Made by a program: the position numbers and the translations under genes
Origin: Helicobacter cetorum MIT 00-7128
Lineage (GTDB): Bacteria; Campylobacterota; Campylobacteria; Campylobacterales; Helicobacteraceae
Length of the DNA stretch: 64,000 nucleotides
NCBI RefSeq assembly: GCF_000259255.1
Contig: NC_017737.1
Coordinates: 1,550,001 to 1,614,000, forward strand
Reading direction: 5' to 3'
Notes under the pieces: model-generated
What the model was told of the DNA's origin: nothing
Database searches by the model: none
Seen by the model: only the letters and a program-made list of their open reading frames with translations
Shown: in pieces, positions 13,836 through 25,045 of the stretch
Numbering within the stretch: position 1 is the stretch's first letter
How the letters are laid out: each line of letters begins with the position of its first letter

Positions 13836-16442
13836 GTTTAAATCCCCTTGAACGGGTCAATCTGTAATAAATTCATCTTAGGGGTTCGCTAGTAAGAAGT
13901 CTAAATAATTAATTTCAATCCCCTTGAACGGGTCAATCTGTAATAAATTCAGTATGAATATCCTTATGATGATAAATAATCTACTCTGTTTCAATCCCCT
14001 TGAACGGGTCAATCTGTAATAAATTTCAAATAGAATAGGCTCTTCTGGCTCATACTTAATGCCTTGATGTTTCAATCCCCTTGAACGGGTCAATCTGTAA
14101 TAAATTTAAAATATCAAATGCAATCTTCTCCAGAAAGCGATTATATTAAGGTTTCAATCCCCTTGAACGGGTCAATCTGTAATAAATAAATATTCTAAAC
14201 AGCCTCAAAGAACAACCCATCAAGTTAATGTTTCAATCCCCTTGAACGGGTCAATCTGTAATAAATATTACTATAATTCTCAAGAGAAAGAGAATGAGGA
14301 AATCGCGTTTCAATCCCCTTGAACGGGTCAATCTGTAATAAATCTAAAAAAGTCGCCACACAATGCGAATAATCCCTGCATGTTTCAATCCCCTTGAACG
14401 GGTCAATCTGTAATAAATTTCTATAGAGGAAATTGCTAATAATATTTTGAGTTATTCTGTTTCAATCCCCTTGAACGGGTCAATCTGTAATAAATGGTAG
14501 CTGGATTAGAATTGATTAAGATAACTCTATAACCCAGTTTCAATCCCCTTGAACGGGTCAATCTGTAATAAATGAGTTCAATGAGAAGTTATCAGAATTT
14601 GATTTCTCATTAGGTTTCAATCCCCTTGAACGGGTCAATCTGTAATAAATTTTAAAAGCATCAAGCACTTAAATCCACCAAAAAATAGTTTCAATCCCCT
14701 TGAACGGGTCAATCTGTAATAAATTAAAGAAAGAAGAGCTGCTTTAGCTAATATCCAAAATTGCGTTTCAATCCCCTTGAACGGGTCAATCTGTAATAAA
14801 TCCTTCTTTATCTTTACCAATAATAACGTGAGCTTGGCAAGTTTCAATCCCCTTGAACGGGTCAATCTGTAATAAATCCTTCTTTATCTTTACCAATAAT
14901 AACGTGAGCTTGGCAAGTTTCAATCCCCTTGAACGGGTCAATCTGTAATAAATGATAGTTCAATGAAGATTTACGTTAGTAGAGCTGAAATTAAGTTTCA
15001 ATCCCCTTGAACGGGTCAATCTGTAATAAATTCCTCATATTTACATTCACATTGACCTTCATAAAAGCACAGTTTCAATCCCCTTGAACGGGTCAATCTG
15101 TAATAAATTTGCTTTAATGGCTGATCATAATTATCCTATGGAGAAGGGGTTTCAATCCCCTTGAACGGGTCAATCTGTAATAAATTACTATAAGAGATAG
15201 GTTCTTATAGAGATTTGACTTAAATTGCGTTTCAATCCCCTTGAACGGGTCAATCTGTAATAAATAGAGCTTATAAGTTCTTCACTAAAGATAAAGGTAA
15301 AGAGGTTTCAATCCCCTTGAACGGGTCAATCTGTAATAAATAAATTACTTAAGAGAGGTTTTGCCTATTAGAAAAATAAATTATGTTTCAATCCCCTTGA
15401 ACGGGTCAATCTGTAATAAATATCTCATACTTATCATGCAGAGAGCTAATAGGGAAATAGTGTTTCAATCCCCTTGAACGGGTCAATCTGTAATAAATGC
15501 AATATAATAACATGCTGAAAAGATTAAGTGTCTTAAAAGTTTCAATCCCCTTGAACGGGTCAATCTGTAATAAATTCTTACCCACTAAAATCATGCCCGC
15601 ACTCACATAAGTGCCGTTTCAATCCCCTTGAACGGGTCAATCTGTAATAAATAATGGGTTACCTTGATGGTTAAAATTATAAGTAGGTGTTCGTTTCAAT
15701 CCCCTTGAACGGGTCAATCTGTAATAAATGACCAACCACTAAACTTTGCAAAATGCAGTAATCAACAAAAAGCGTTTCAATCCCCTTGAACGGGTCAATC
15801 TGTAATAAATGACCAACCACTAAACTTTGCAAAATGCAGTAATCAACAAAAAGCGTTTCAATCCCCTTGAACGGGTCAATCTGTAATAAATTTATATTAA
15901 ATTCAATGTTGGAAAATACAAAGATGAAGAGTAGTTTCAATCCCCTTGAACGGGTCAATCTGTAATAAATTGGAGTTTATATTAAAAACGTAGAGAAAAG
16001 TAATTATCTTCGTTTCAATCCCCTTGAACGGGTCAATCTGTAATAAATTTGCTAAAAAGCCTTCACTATGCGCCAATGCACTCCAAGGTTTCAATCCCCT
16101 TGAACGGGTCAATCTGTAATAAATTTATTATGAGTAATGTTTTTGTTAGAACGGATTATAAAACGTTTCAATCCCCTTGAACGGGTCAATCTGTAATAAA
16201 TTCACAAATTTTATTTTGTAGCTCTTGGCATTGAGACATTGTTGTGTTTCAATCCCCTTGAACGGGTCAATCTGTAATAAATTCTAAAGGCGTGAATTGA
16301 TTAAAAATTTGTGAAATTTTAGGATAAGTTTCAATCCCCTTGAACGGGTCAATCTGTAATAAATTTCGCTTAAAAGCATTTGATAAATGCGTATTGCATA
16401 ATAGCGTTTCAATCCCCTTGAACGGGTCAATCTGTAATAAAT
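13836..16442 (-). CRISPR. Type III CRISPR array, 34 repeats and 33 spacers
   Basis: The 37-bp repeat on the plus strand begins GTTTCAATCCCC and ends AATAAAT. On the minus strand it ends ATTGAAAC, the usual 5' handle of type I/III crRNAs, so transcription is on the minus strand from the right. The inner part can form a short CCC/GGG hairpin. Spacers are 37-45 bp. The two leftmost repeats (13836-13872 and 13912-13948) carry single changes at positions 5 and 1, as expected at the leader-distal end; the rest are identical as far as I can see. Two spacers are tandem duplicates: 14802-14840 with 14878-14916, and 15730-15773 with 15811-15854. That leaves 31 different spacers. Targets were not searched. 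Confidence 0.98.
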
Positions 16443-16885
16443 AGCCTTTATCACAGAGTTTAAAGACTTTTGATTCTATTCAAAAATCCCTTAAATCCTC
16501 CTAAAATACGAGCTTTTTAGAAAAAGTTCGCAAATCCCCCTATTTAAGATAAAAGTTTTGCCAATTAATCAACAACAAACTTTCAAAGACCCCCTAAAAT
16601 ACGAAAGTTTTAAGCCTCTTAATGCGAAGCTTAAAGGCATAAAAAGCTTATTTTGCAATGATTTGAGAAATTTAAGCCTATTTTAAAGTTCATAAACCCC
16701 TAAAGAGCGCCTTTTAAAACTTAATCAAAACTAAAAGTTCGCAAAAGCCTATCATTCTAAATCATAAAATATAATACTTTAGGTTAAAATGCTCTTATTT
16801 TACACCACAAGCTTGCAAACAAAGCTTAAAAAGTTCGCAAAAACCCTTTGTCATTTTGCAAATCATTTTGGCAATCATTAAGTGT
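16443..16885 (-). promoter_or_regulatory. CRISPR leader with repeated motifs
   Basis: This gene-free stretch between cas2 and the array is the expected leader. It is AT-rich and holds three exact copies of AAAAGTTCGCAAA (plus strand) at 16522-16534, 16733-16745 and 16829-16841. CTAAAATACGA occurs twice, at 16501-16511 and 16594-16604. A candidate minus-strand -10, TAGAAT at 16478-16473, would start the array transcript about 25 nt before the first repeat. The repeated motifs are likely protein binding sites for adaptation or transcription. Confidence 0.75.
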
Positions 16886-17161
16886 TTAAATGAAATCATC
16901 ATAGGGTTTAAAAATACCTCGTTTTTCGCCAATCTCAAAGCTTTTATCCTCACAATTAGAACACAAACGATAAAATCTCACATTGCCATTTTTAGAACGA
17001 ATCATTTTTTTAATTTTAAAAACTAATTGCTTGAATTTTGTTTCTGTAAGCTCGCATTCAAAAACAGATAGATTCACCCTTGTGCCATGCTTTTCTAGTT
17101 CTTCAGCAAGAAGTTTGCGCTTTTTATTATGAATAATGTCATAAGTGATTAAAAATTTCAT
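16886..17161 (-). CDS. cas2: Cas2 adaptation protein
   Basis: Cas2 dimerises and joins two Cas1 dimers to form the spacer-integration complex. The protein has 91 residues with the ferredoxin-like start MKFLITYDI, including the conserved Asp at position 8. GTRVNLSVFECEL forms the next strand and FYRLCSNC a later one. Its ATG is directly after the cas1 stop with no gap, so it is coupled to cas1. Transcription runs on toward the array leader. Confidence 0.95.
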   Translation of the reverse strand: MKFLITYDIIHNKKRKLLAEELEKHGTRVNLSVFECELTETKFKQLVFKIKKMIRSKNGNVRFYRLCSNCEDKSFEIGEKRGIFKPYDDFI

Positions 17162-18118
17162 TTAATACTTTCCTATAAATGGCTTATAGCTTTTAGAATC
17201 TTCTTGAATGAATTTAGCTAAAGCATTGCATTCTAGCTCAATGATTTTTTCACAAGTTAAAGGTTGCTTTTTATAAGTGCTAAGAGATTGGAATTTTTGG
17301 CGCATGTTTTGTGAAATACGCTTTCTTGATTCAAGGCTTAAACGCTTGTTGTCATCTAGTCTTAAAGACTCTTTTTTATTTATCATTGAGACAATCACCC
17401 TATCTACCATAAAAGTTCTAAACTCCTCAATCACATCAAAGACCAAAGTGGGTTTTAAAGAATTAATGGCGTGCAAAAAAGAAATATGCAAGCTCAAGCC
17501 CGCTTGCAACAAATAGACTTGCACTTTAGAATACAAAATCGCATACGCATAATTGAACGCTGAGTTATAAGCATCATTAGCCCCCTTTTTGACACGCTTA
17601 AAAGGGAGTTTAATCACTTGGCTAATGCCCTGCCAATAATTTGCGCTTATTATCCCCTCAATACCAAAAAGCTCGCTCACTTCCTTAGCCTTTGAAACTT
17701 TAGGGGTTAAAGATTGCATTTTAAATATTATCTCATCTAGGTTTTTATGATATTTATTCAAATATTTTAAGAAATTTAATTGGTTGAGGCTCTTAGAACG
17801 AATGAATTGCTTGGCTAAGTAGAGATGTTTTGAAGTGTGTAATAAAAGCGATTGTTTGTGAATGATTTGTGTGTTGCTTGCTTGATAGGTAAATATGGTA
17901 GCAAGGGGCTTTAAATCTTCAATGAAAATAATGGGGATTTTTCTCTTAGCACATGCATAAATAACTAAACTAGATAGATTTGTGCTAGGATTTTCTATGA
18001 TGATTTGCTCAAGCTTGTTTAAGGGGGTTTGTTGGATTATTTTACCTTGCTTTTTGGCTATTAATTTATCTTTAGAAAGGCTTAAATTCACCCCAAAAGT
18101 TGCAATACACAAGCTCAT
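17162..18118 (-). CDS. cas1: Cas1 integrase
   Basis: Cas1 is the metal-dependent integrase that inserts new spacers at the leader end of the array. The 318-residue protein has the conserved residues: E154 in FGIEGIISANYW, H216 in ISFLHAI and D228 in LVFDVIEEFR. The N-terminal beta-sandwich is also recognisable. The ATG at 18118 has GAGGAG upstream. It is separated from the effector operon by the island and array and lies on the opposite strand, so adaptation and interference genes are regulated apart. No reverse transcriptase is fused or nearby. Confidence 0.95.
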   Translation of the reverse strand: MSLCIATFGVNLSLSKDKLIAKKQGKIIQQTPLNKLEQIIIENPSTNLSSLVIYACAKRKIPIIFIEDLKPLATIFTYQASNTQIIHKQSLLLHTSKHLYLAKQFIRSKSLNQLNFLKYLNKYHKNLDEIIFKMQSLTPKVSKAKEVSELFGIEGIISANYWQGISQVIKLPFKRVKKGANDAYNSAFNYAYAILYSKVQVYLLQAGLSLHISFLHAINSLKPTLVFDVIEEFRTFMVDRVIVSMINKKESLRLDDNKRLSLESRKRISQNMRQKFQSLSTYKKQPLTCEKIIELECNALAKFIQEDSKSYKPFIGKY

Positions 18119-18145
18119 TAAGGCTCCTCAATATAAAATTTGAGT

Positions 18146-18151
18146 ATTTTA
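18146..18151 (-). promoter_or_regulatory. -10 box for cas1-cas2
   Basis: TAAAAT on the minus strand, about 28 nt before the cas1 ATG, with GAGGAG between. No other candidate lies in the 88-bp gap to the upstream gene. Confidence 0.45.
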
Positions 18152-18206
18152 CAACGCCATGTTTGATAGATTTAAAATTTTTAAGTCAAAGTCTTTTTCC
18201 AAAACA

Positions 18207-18794
18207 CTATTGTAAAAAGTAGCGTATTGCTGAAAAACCTCCAATGCCTTGCCCTCTTAAGCAATCTATTTGTCCTTGAGTGATAATCCCCCCTAGAGCA
18301 AAAAGGCGTGATTTTTCCATATCATTAAAATGTTTAAACACTTCTAAACCTAGAGGCTTTCCTTTATTTGGGGTTAAAAAAATGGGGCTTAGAGTTACAT
18401 AATCAATCTTATTTTTAAGCATATATCTAGCGCATTCAATGCTATGTGCGCTATAAAAACAACGTTTATTATGAGCTTTAAGCGTATTTAAAAGTCTTTT
18501 TAATGGCTCAAAATTAGGATAAAACCTATCCTTAAAATGCACGCCCTCAAACGAATAATCTAGTGCAATTTTTACACTTAAAAACGCCTCTTCACAATTG
18601 ATATAACTCTCTACTTCATAAGTTTTGCAAATTTCTACAAATGGCTTAAGGTAATTTTGAATAAGGTTACAATCATTACGCAAACATGCTTTATTGATAA
18701 CATGTGTGCTAAAAATTTTTTCTAAGGTTTTGATAAAAATTTTTGTTGGATTAGAAGAATAAAGCAAGGGAGGGACAATAAAATACCCTTGCAT
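18207..18794 (-). CDS. ThiE/TenI-family thiamine phosphate synthase-like protein
   Basis: The 195-residue protein has the ThiE/TenI TIM-barrel pattern: GVHFKDRF near residue 85, SAHS near 115, TLSPIFLTPNKGKPLG near 134-149 and ALGGI near 172. ThiE joins the thiazole and pyrimidine halves of thiamine, while TenI-like members aromatise the thiazole or have other roles. The N-terminus is divergent (starts MQGYFIVPPLLYSS), so substrate is uncertain. It begins 11 nt after atpB on the same strand and is probably co-transcribed. Confidence 0.7.
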   Translation of the reverse strand: MQGYFIVPPLLYSSNPTKIFIKTLEKIFSTHVINKACLRNDCNLIQNYLKPFVEICKTYEVESYINCEEAFLSVKIALDYSFEGVHFKDRFYPNFEPLKRLLNTLKAHNKRCFYSAHSIECARYMLKNKIDYVTLSPIFLTPNKGKPLGLEVFKHFNDMEKSRLFALGGIITQGQIDCLRGQGIGGFSAIRYFLQ

Positions 18795-18804
18795 TCAATG
18801 CCCT

Positions 18805-19485
18805 TTAATGCTCCTCATCTACTAAAACGGCTCCTGCTAAATACACATAAGTAAGAATCATAAAAACAAAAGCTTGCAAGATTCCCATAAAAAAGAGAAC
18901 CATAAAAGGCGCTACAGGAACAACCCAAGGCACAAGCAAAAGCATAATAAGCAAGAACATATCATCGCCTTTAATATTTCCAAACAAACGAAATGATAAA
19001 GACACAATCCTAGAAAAATGTGAAATAATCTCAATAGGGAACATAAAGGGGGCAAGCCATTTTACAGGTCCCATAAAATGTGCGAAATATTTCAAAACTC
19101 CATGCTGTCTAATGCCCTCAAAATGGTAGTAGAAAAACACGATAAGCGCTAAAACAAGCGTAAAACTCCAACTAGCCGTAGGAGCCTCAAAACCCGGAAT
19201 AATACCTAGTATGTTGCAGAAAAATACATATAGTGCAATCGTGCCAGCTAGGGGGAAGTATTTGCGAGCCAATTTCTCGCCTATTATGTCCTTAGCTACG
19301 CCTAAAATAGCGCTGATAATAGTCTCATACACATTCTGCAAACCTATAGGCACCATTTGCATTTTATGGGTTGCCAAAACAGAAATAAAGAGTGTAATCA
19401 ACGCACACACTATTACATAAAATCCGGTAATAAAATCATGATTTGAGCTAAAAAGATTAGCAAAAGTAAATAATCTGTGTTCCAT
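18805..19485 (-). CDS. atpB: ATP synthase F0 subunit a
   Basis: This 226-residue membrane protein is the proton-channel a subunit of ATP synthase. It has several hydrophobic helices, with [12 protein letters not shown] near residue 163 containing the essential Arg that faces the c-ring. [17 protein letters not shown] near the end is the final conserved helix. The length is normal for epsilonproteobacteria. Gene order atpB-guaB-gatA-coaE-speE on one strand matches the H. pylori order I recall. Confidence 0.95.
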   Translation of the reverse strand: MEHRLFTFANLFSSNHDFITGFYVIVCALITLFISVLATHKMQMVPIGLQNVYETIISAILGVAKDIIGEKLARKYFPLAGTIALYVFFCNILGIIPGFEAPTASWSFTLVLALIVFFYYHFEGIRQHGVLKYFAHFMGPVKWLAPFMFPIEIISHFSRIVSLSFRLFGNIKGDDMFLLIMLLLVPWVVPVAPFMVLFFMGILQAFVFMILTYVYLAGAVLVDEEH

Positions 19486-19613
19486 AAATTCTCTTATGCC
19501 TTGTCAAAATAAAATTCCCTAATTGTAGCAACTAAGTGTTAAAAAACCCATTAAATTAAGCTTTTTAACGAGTTTTTATAACTTTTGTCTAGTTTATTAT
19601 CTATCTTAAAATT

Positions 19614-21062
<1,449 letters not shown>

Positions 21063-21072
21063 TTATCCTTGT

Positions 21073-22434
21073 TTAGTCAAATTTTAAACTTAATTCTTGC
21101 TCTAGGGCATAGGAAACATCTAAGAGACTTTGCTCATCAAAAGCCTTAGCAACAAACTGCATACCAATAGGTAATCCCATAGAATCCTTAGCTATTGGTA
21201 ATGAAAGAGCGGGCAAGCCACTTAGATTTGCTCCAATAGTGTAAATATCGCTTAAATACATGTCTAATGGGCTTGCATGGTGGTTAAATAATGGCGCTGT
21301 TGTAGGAGCAACAGGCGTAAAAATCAAATCCACATCTTCAAAAATCTTATTGTATTGCTCTTTTATCATAGAGCGCACTTGTTGGGCTTTCACATAATAA
21401 GCGTCATAATAACCACTGCTTAATACAAAATTCCCTAGCATGATACGGCGCTTTACCTCATCTCCAAAGCCCTCACTTCGGCTTTTAATGTAAAGCTCTT
21501 TCAAATCTTTAACATTTTCAGCCCTTTTTCCATAACGCACCCCATCAAACCTAGCTAAGTTTGAACAAGCCTCAGCCGTGCTAATGATGTAATAAATAGA
21601 GATTTGATAATGCGAATCTAGCATGTCTTTTTCTACAATTTCATGCCCCATTTCTTTTAAAACTTTAAGGGTGTTTTCATAGGCAAGTTGCACTTCTTTA
21701 CTAGCGTCTTTAATATGGTCTTTTAACACAGCGATTTTAAAGCGCTTGTCTTTATCTAAATTTTTAAAAGTTTGAGTAGGTTTTAGATTTGCGCTTGTAG
21801 AATCCTTATTGTCATGCCCACTAATAGCATCAAGCAAAATAGAGGCATCTTCTACATTTTGCGTGATAGGCCCAATTTGGTCAAAGCTAGAGCAATACGC
21901 TATAAGTCCATAACGGCTCACTCTCCCATAAGTAGGTTTCAACCCCACACACCCACAATAGCTTGCTGGCTGTCTAATAGACCCCCCTGTATCACTTCCT
22001 AAGGCTGCAATGGCTAAGCCCCCTGCAACTGCTGCCGCACTTCCTCCGCTACTACCTCCGGGAACTCTATTTTTATCTCGTGGGTTTTTAGTAATCCCAT
22101 AGCAACTTGATTCAGTGGTGCTTCCCATAGCAAATTCGTCCATATTAGAAAGACCAAATCCTGCCATATTATTAGCATGCAGATTTTCAATCACACTAGC
22201 ATCATAAGGAGCTACATAGCCTTCTAAAATCTTGCTTGAGCAAGTGATTTCCCACCCTTTAACATTAATATTATCTTTAATAAGGATAGGAACACCACTA
22301 CTACTAGCACCATTAATGCTTGGGGCTTTAATATAGGCATTCAAATCAGAGGCTTTTACTTTAGTATCAATCTCAGATTTTAGGGTTTCTAATTCTTGCT
22401 TGGATAAAGAAAGAGCTTGTTTTAGGGTAATCAT
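21073..22434 (-). CDS. gatA: Glu-tRNA(Gln)/Asp-tRNA(Asn) amidotransferase subunit A
   Basis: GatA is the amidase subunit that releases ammonia to convert mischarged Glu-tRNA(Gln) to Gln-tRNA(Gln). The 453-residue protein shows the amidase signature: Gly/Ser-rich [14 protein letters not shown] near residue 128-141 and [16 protein letters not shown] near 147-162, with the catalytic Ser-cisSer-Lys set. It follows the same order as in H. pylori. A tRNA-Gln that would be its substrate lies at 58.2 kb. Confidence 0.97.
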   Translation of the reverse strand: MITLKQALSLSKQELETLKSEIDTKVKASDLNAYIKAPSINGASSSGVPILIKDNINVKGWEITCSSKILEGYVAPYDASVIENLHANNMAGFGLSNMDEFAMGSTTESSCYGITKNPRDKNRVPGGSSGGSAAAVAGGLAIAALGSDTGGSIRQPASYCGCVGLKPTYGRVSRYGLIAYCSSFDQIGPITQNVEDASILLDAISGHDNKDSTSANLKPTQTFKNLDKDKRFKIAVLKDHIKDASKEVQLAYENTLKVLKEMGHEIVEKDMLDSHYQISIYYIISTAEACSNLARFDGVRYGKRAENVKDLKELYIKSRSEGFGDEVKRRIMLGNFVLSSGYYDAYYVKAQQVRSMIKEQYNKIFEDVDLIFTPVAPTTAPLFNHHASPLDMYLSDIYTIGANLSGLPALSLPIAKDSMGLPIGMQFVAKAFDEQSLLDVSYALEQELSLKFD

Positions 22435-22505
22435 TTATTATGACCTTAAAGAAAAATTTAACGCATAGTCTAACATGCTTAAAATCAAAGCGAGCTTATA
22501 AGAAT

Positions 22506-23099
22506 TCAAAGCGTTTCTAAAAAGCGCTCTAAATAATATTGCAATTCTTTTAAAGTAGCACTATTATCTATAACATAATCACTCAAAGAACGCTTTTTTT
22601 CAATATCCATTTGACATTCAAGGCGTTGTAGTATTTCTACTTCTTTGAGTTTATCTCGCTCTAAAACACGCTTGATTTGCAAAGCTCTAGGCGCATAGAC
22701 CAATAACACGCTTTTTATTGGATAGCTACTTTTGCCCCCCACTTCAAAAAATAAGGGAATATCTAAAAAATAGGGCTTATTAAGCGCATCTAATAAAAGC
22801 GCCTCTTTTAACATCATCTCACGAATTAAGGGGTGTAAGAATTTCTCTAGCCATTCTAGTTTTGTCTTATCATTAAAAACAATAGCCCCAAGTTTTTTTC
22901 TATTAAGCGTATTGTTTTCTAGGATTTCTTCGCCAAAATACTTAGCGATTTCTAGTTGGTTTTCCCCTAAAAGCTTATGAGCGATTTTATCCGCATCCAA
23001 CACTTTATAGCCATGCAATTCTAATAACCTAGCAGTTGTGCTTTTGCCTGTGCCTATACCCCCGGTTAGAGCAATAGCATTTTTTAGAGCAAATTCCAT
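22506..23099 (-). CDS. coaE: Dephospho-CoA kinase
   Basis: CoaE phosphorylates dephospho-CoA in the last step of coenzyme A synthesis. The 197-residue protein has the P-loop TGGIGTGKST at residues 12-21 and the conserved VLDADKIAHKLL motif. The LERDKLKEVEILQRLECQ region matches the lid and C-terminal helices. The coaBC gene for earlier steps of the same pathway is at 31.5 kb. Confidence 0.95.
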   Translation of the reverse strand: MEFALKNAIALTGGIGTGKSTTARLLELHGYKVLDADKIAHKLLGENQLEIAKYFGEEILENNTLNRKKLGAIVFNDKTKLEWLEKFLHPLIREMMLKEALLLDALNKPYFLDIPLFFEVGGKSSYPIKSVLLVYAPRALQIKRVLERDKLKEVEILQRLECQMDIEKKRSLSDYVIDNSATLKELQYYLERFLETL

Positions 23100-23117
23100 A
23101 AATATTCTCTAAAAATA

Positions 23118-23906
23118 TTAATTTTTAGAAATCCCTCTAAAAGTCTCTTCTAAATTCTTAGGTAGTGCAAAAGAGGCTCTATGAATATCTTCATTATAAT
23201 ACTTAACACCCTCTAGCATATCTACCTTTTGCAACCACAAATCCGCTAAAGGATGCACGCTAGAAGAGGCATAAATATAACCTTTATTGCTTAAGATTCT
23301 CAAAGGCGCTACAAAAGGCATAGCAATAGAGAAAAACTCGCCTGCATTTCTTAAGGCTTGCTCCATGCCCTCATGCCCTAATAAGGGGTGTTTAGCTACA
23401 GCGATTAACACGCCATCTTTTTCAAGCATTCTTGATAGAGCATCTAATTGGTGCTTGTTTGGCTCTTCTAAGCAAAAAATCACATCATATTTTTTAATCT
23501 CTAAATCTAAAAGTTTTTTAGCATGTGTGAAACGCTCATTATTTTTTACCGCATGAAAGTGTGGGAAAAAGCTAATAAAACTATCTAAAATTTTTTCATC
23601 TTCTTGAACAAAATCTATATTAGTGCCGTGTTTAAAGAGTTGGTGTGCTAATTCTAAATCAAACCCTCCAACAATAAGAGTGTTTTTAACTTCTTGCTTG
23701 GTGCAACCACCAATATGAGCAAGCAACTCGCTTTCAATATGCAAAAAGTTCTTAAATAACAACTGATGATTAAGCATAGCAATTTCGCCAAAATCTTTAG
23801 ATTTAAAAATTTCTAAAATATTATGCTCACTTCTTACATCAAGCAGTTTGGCTTCTATTGTATATTCCTTACGCAAATATGGCGTAATTTCTTGAGTTAT
23901 CCACAT
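23118..23906 (-). CDS. speE: Spermidine synthase (SpeE family)
   Basis: This protein is predicted to transfer an aminopropyl group from decarboxylated S-adenosylmethionine to putrescine. The 262-residue length and sequence style match H. pylori SpeE, which is divergent within the family: [17 protein letters not shown] at the start, [15 protein letters not shown] as the nucleotide-binding glycine motif, and [14 protein letters not shown]. The binding loop is less conserved than in other bacteria, so the substrate is inferred from synteny between coaE and a lipoprotein gene. Confidence 0.85.
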   Translation of the reverse strand: MWITQEITPYLRKEYTIEAKLLDVRSEHNILEIFKSKDFGEIAMLNHQLLFKNFLHIESELLAHIGGCTKQEVKNTLIVGGFDLELAHQLFKHGTNIDFVQEDEKILDSFISFFPHFHAVKNNERFTHAKKLLDLEIKKYDVIFCLEEPNKHQLDALSRMLEKDGVLIAVAKHPLLGHEGMEQALRNAGEFFSIAMPFVAPLRILSNKGYIYASSSVHPLADLWLQKVDMLEGVKYYNEDIHRASFALPKNLEETFRGISKN

Positions 23907-24124
23907 ATAGGGTTTCCTTCCTTAAAAACAAAATTCCATAAAATCAACAACCCTTAAATAATTTAGGCATAAGTTAGCATAAAAAATGCTAAAATACCAT
24001 TGTTTTAACACTAAAGCCACTATTTATGGGTGATTTTTCAGTTGAAGTCTAGCATATTAAGCGAAATTATACAAATTTAATTACAATTACAAGCACTAAA
24101 ACCTAATTAACACTAAAACCTAGA

Positions 24125-24970
24125 TTATTTGTAACATTCCAAAAACAATTCTGCGTAAGTTTTAAATCCTACTCTTTGTCTAAAGTCTAAATCAATGCTA
24201 ATTTCTTTATGCTGATTATCAAATTTATCAGAGGCTTTCTTTTTGAAAACAAATTGGCATTTTTGCAAGTTTGAAAAGCTAAGCGCTTTCTTGGTTTTAA
24301 TCATATAAAAATTAGTGCTTGTTTTTTCTAGTCTAAATTCATTGTATTGAGCTTTTGAATTAAGATTATTTTTATTCTTTGTATGGATATAAGAGGCAAT
24401 CTTACCCTTAAAATGTGTGATTTGAGTAGCGGTATTATCAAAAGCAAAGGTTTGGATTTGGCGCTCTCTATAGCCCCTATTCCCCTCTTTTAAAAATCTT
24501 TTTAAAGCTTTAGATTTAACTTCTATTAAAAACTGATTATGAGCGTTTTTTAACAACCGCACTTCTTTAAGATTTAAGGGATAAAAGCTTTGTTGGGAAT
24601 ATTCAATCTTTGTGGCATTTTTATGAGTTTTAGGAAAATTAGTTACTTCTTCGCTAGGCTTTTTTTGCGTTTCATTCAATAATGGGTATGACACCAATGA
24701 AACATTAGAGTTTTCTTCATTAAAAGAGCTAGAATTGTATCCATAATTCAAATTGACATAATGAGCCATTTTATAAGGCATTGCTCCCCTTAAATAAAGA
24801 GTTTCGCTAAAAACTTCATAATCAGACCCCACATAATCAGGGCGCTTAGAGCCGTCATACTCATGCGCATGCATGCGTTTTTGCATATTCAAAAACCCCT
24901 CTTGCGAACAAGACAAAAAGCACCCCATAAAAACCACTATCACGCTCAAATTTTTTAATCCCAAAAACAC
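24125..24970 (-). CDS. Putative lipoprotein, conserved in Helicobacter
   Basis: The 281-residue protein has a signal peptide ending in a lipobox (GCFLSC with Cys at about residue 21), so it should be lipid-anchored. The mature part is basic, rich in Lys, Asn and Tyr, with strands such as QIQTFAFDNTATQITHFKG. Its place between speE and der corresponds to an uncharacterised gene in H. pylori. It is divergent from der. I recognise no functional domain. Confidence 0.75.
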   Translation of the reverse strand: MFLGLKNLSVIVVFMGCFLSCSQEGFLNMQKRMHAHEYDGSKRPDYVGSDYEVFSETLYLRGAMPYKMAHYVNLNYGYNSSSFNEENSNVSLVSYPLLNETQKKPSEEVTNFPKTHKNATKIEYSQQSFYPLNLKEVRLLKNAHNQFLIEVKSKALKRFLKEGNRGYRERQIQTFAFDNTATQITHFKGKIASYIHTKNKNNLNSKAQYNEFRLEKTSTNFYMIKTKKALSFSNLQKCQFVFKKKASDKFDNQHKEISIDLDFRQRVGFKTYAELFLECYK

Positions 24971-25045
24971 AAGAACCCTTACTTTTAAGCTTTAATAACT
25001 ATAATATTGTAATCTAATTTTTGTTAAAGTGAAACTACAATACCT

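Noticed and set aside
13878-16112. Several minus-strand frames across the array encoding repeated LTRSRGLK or LLQIDPFKGIET
   Set aside because: They are translations of the CRISPR repeat, not genes.
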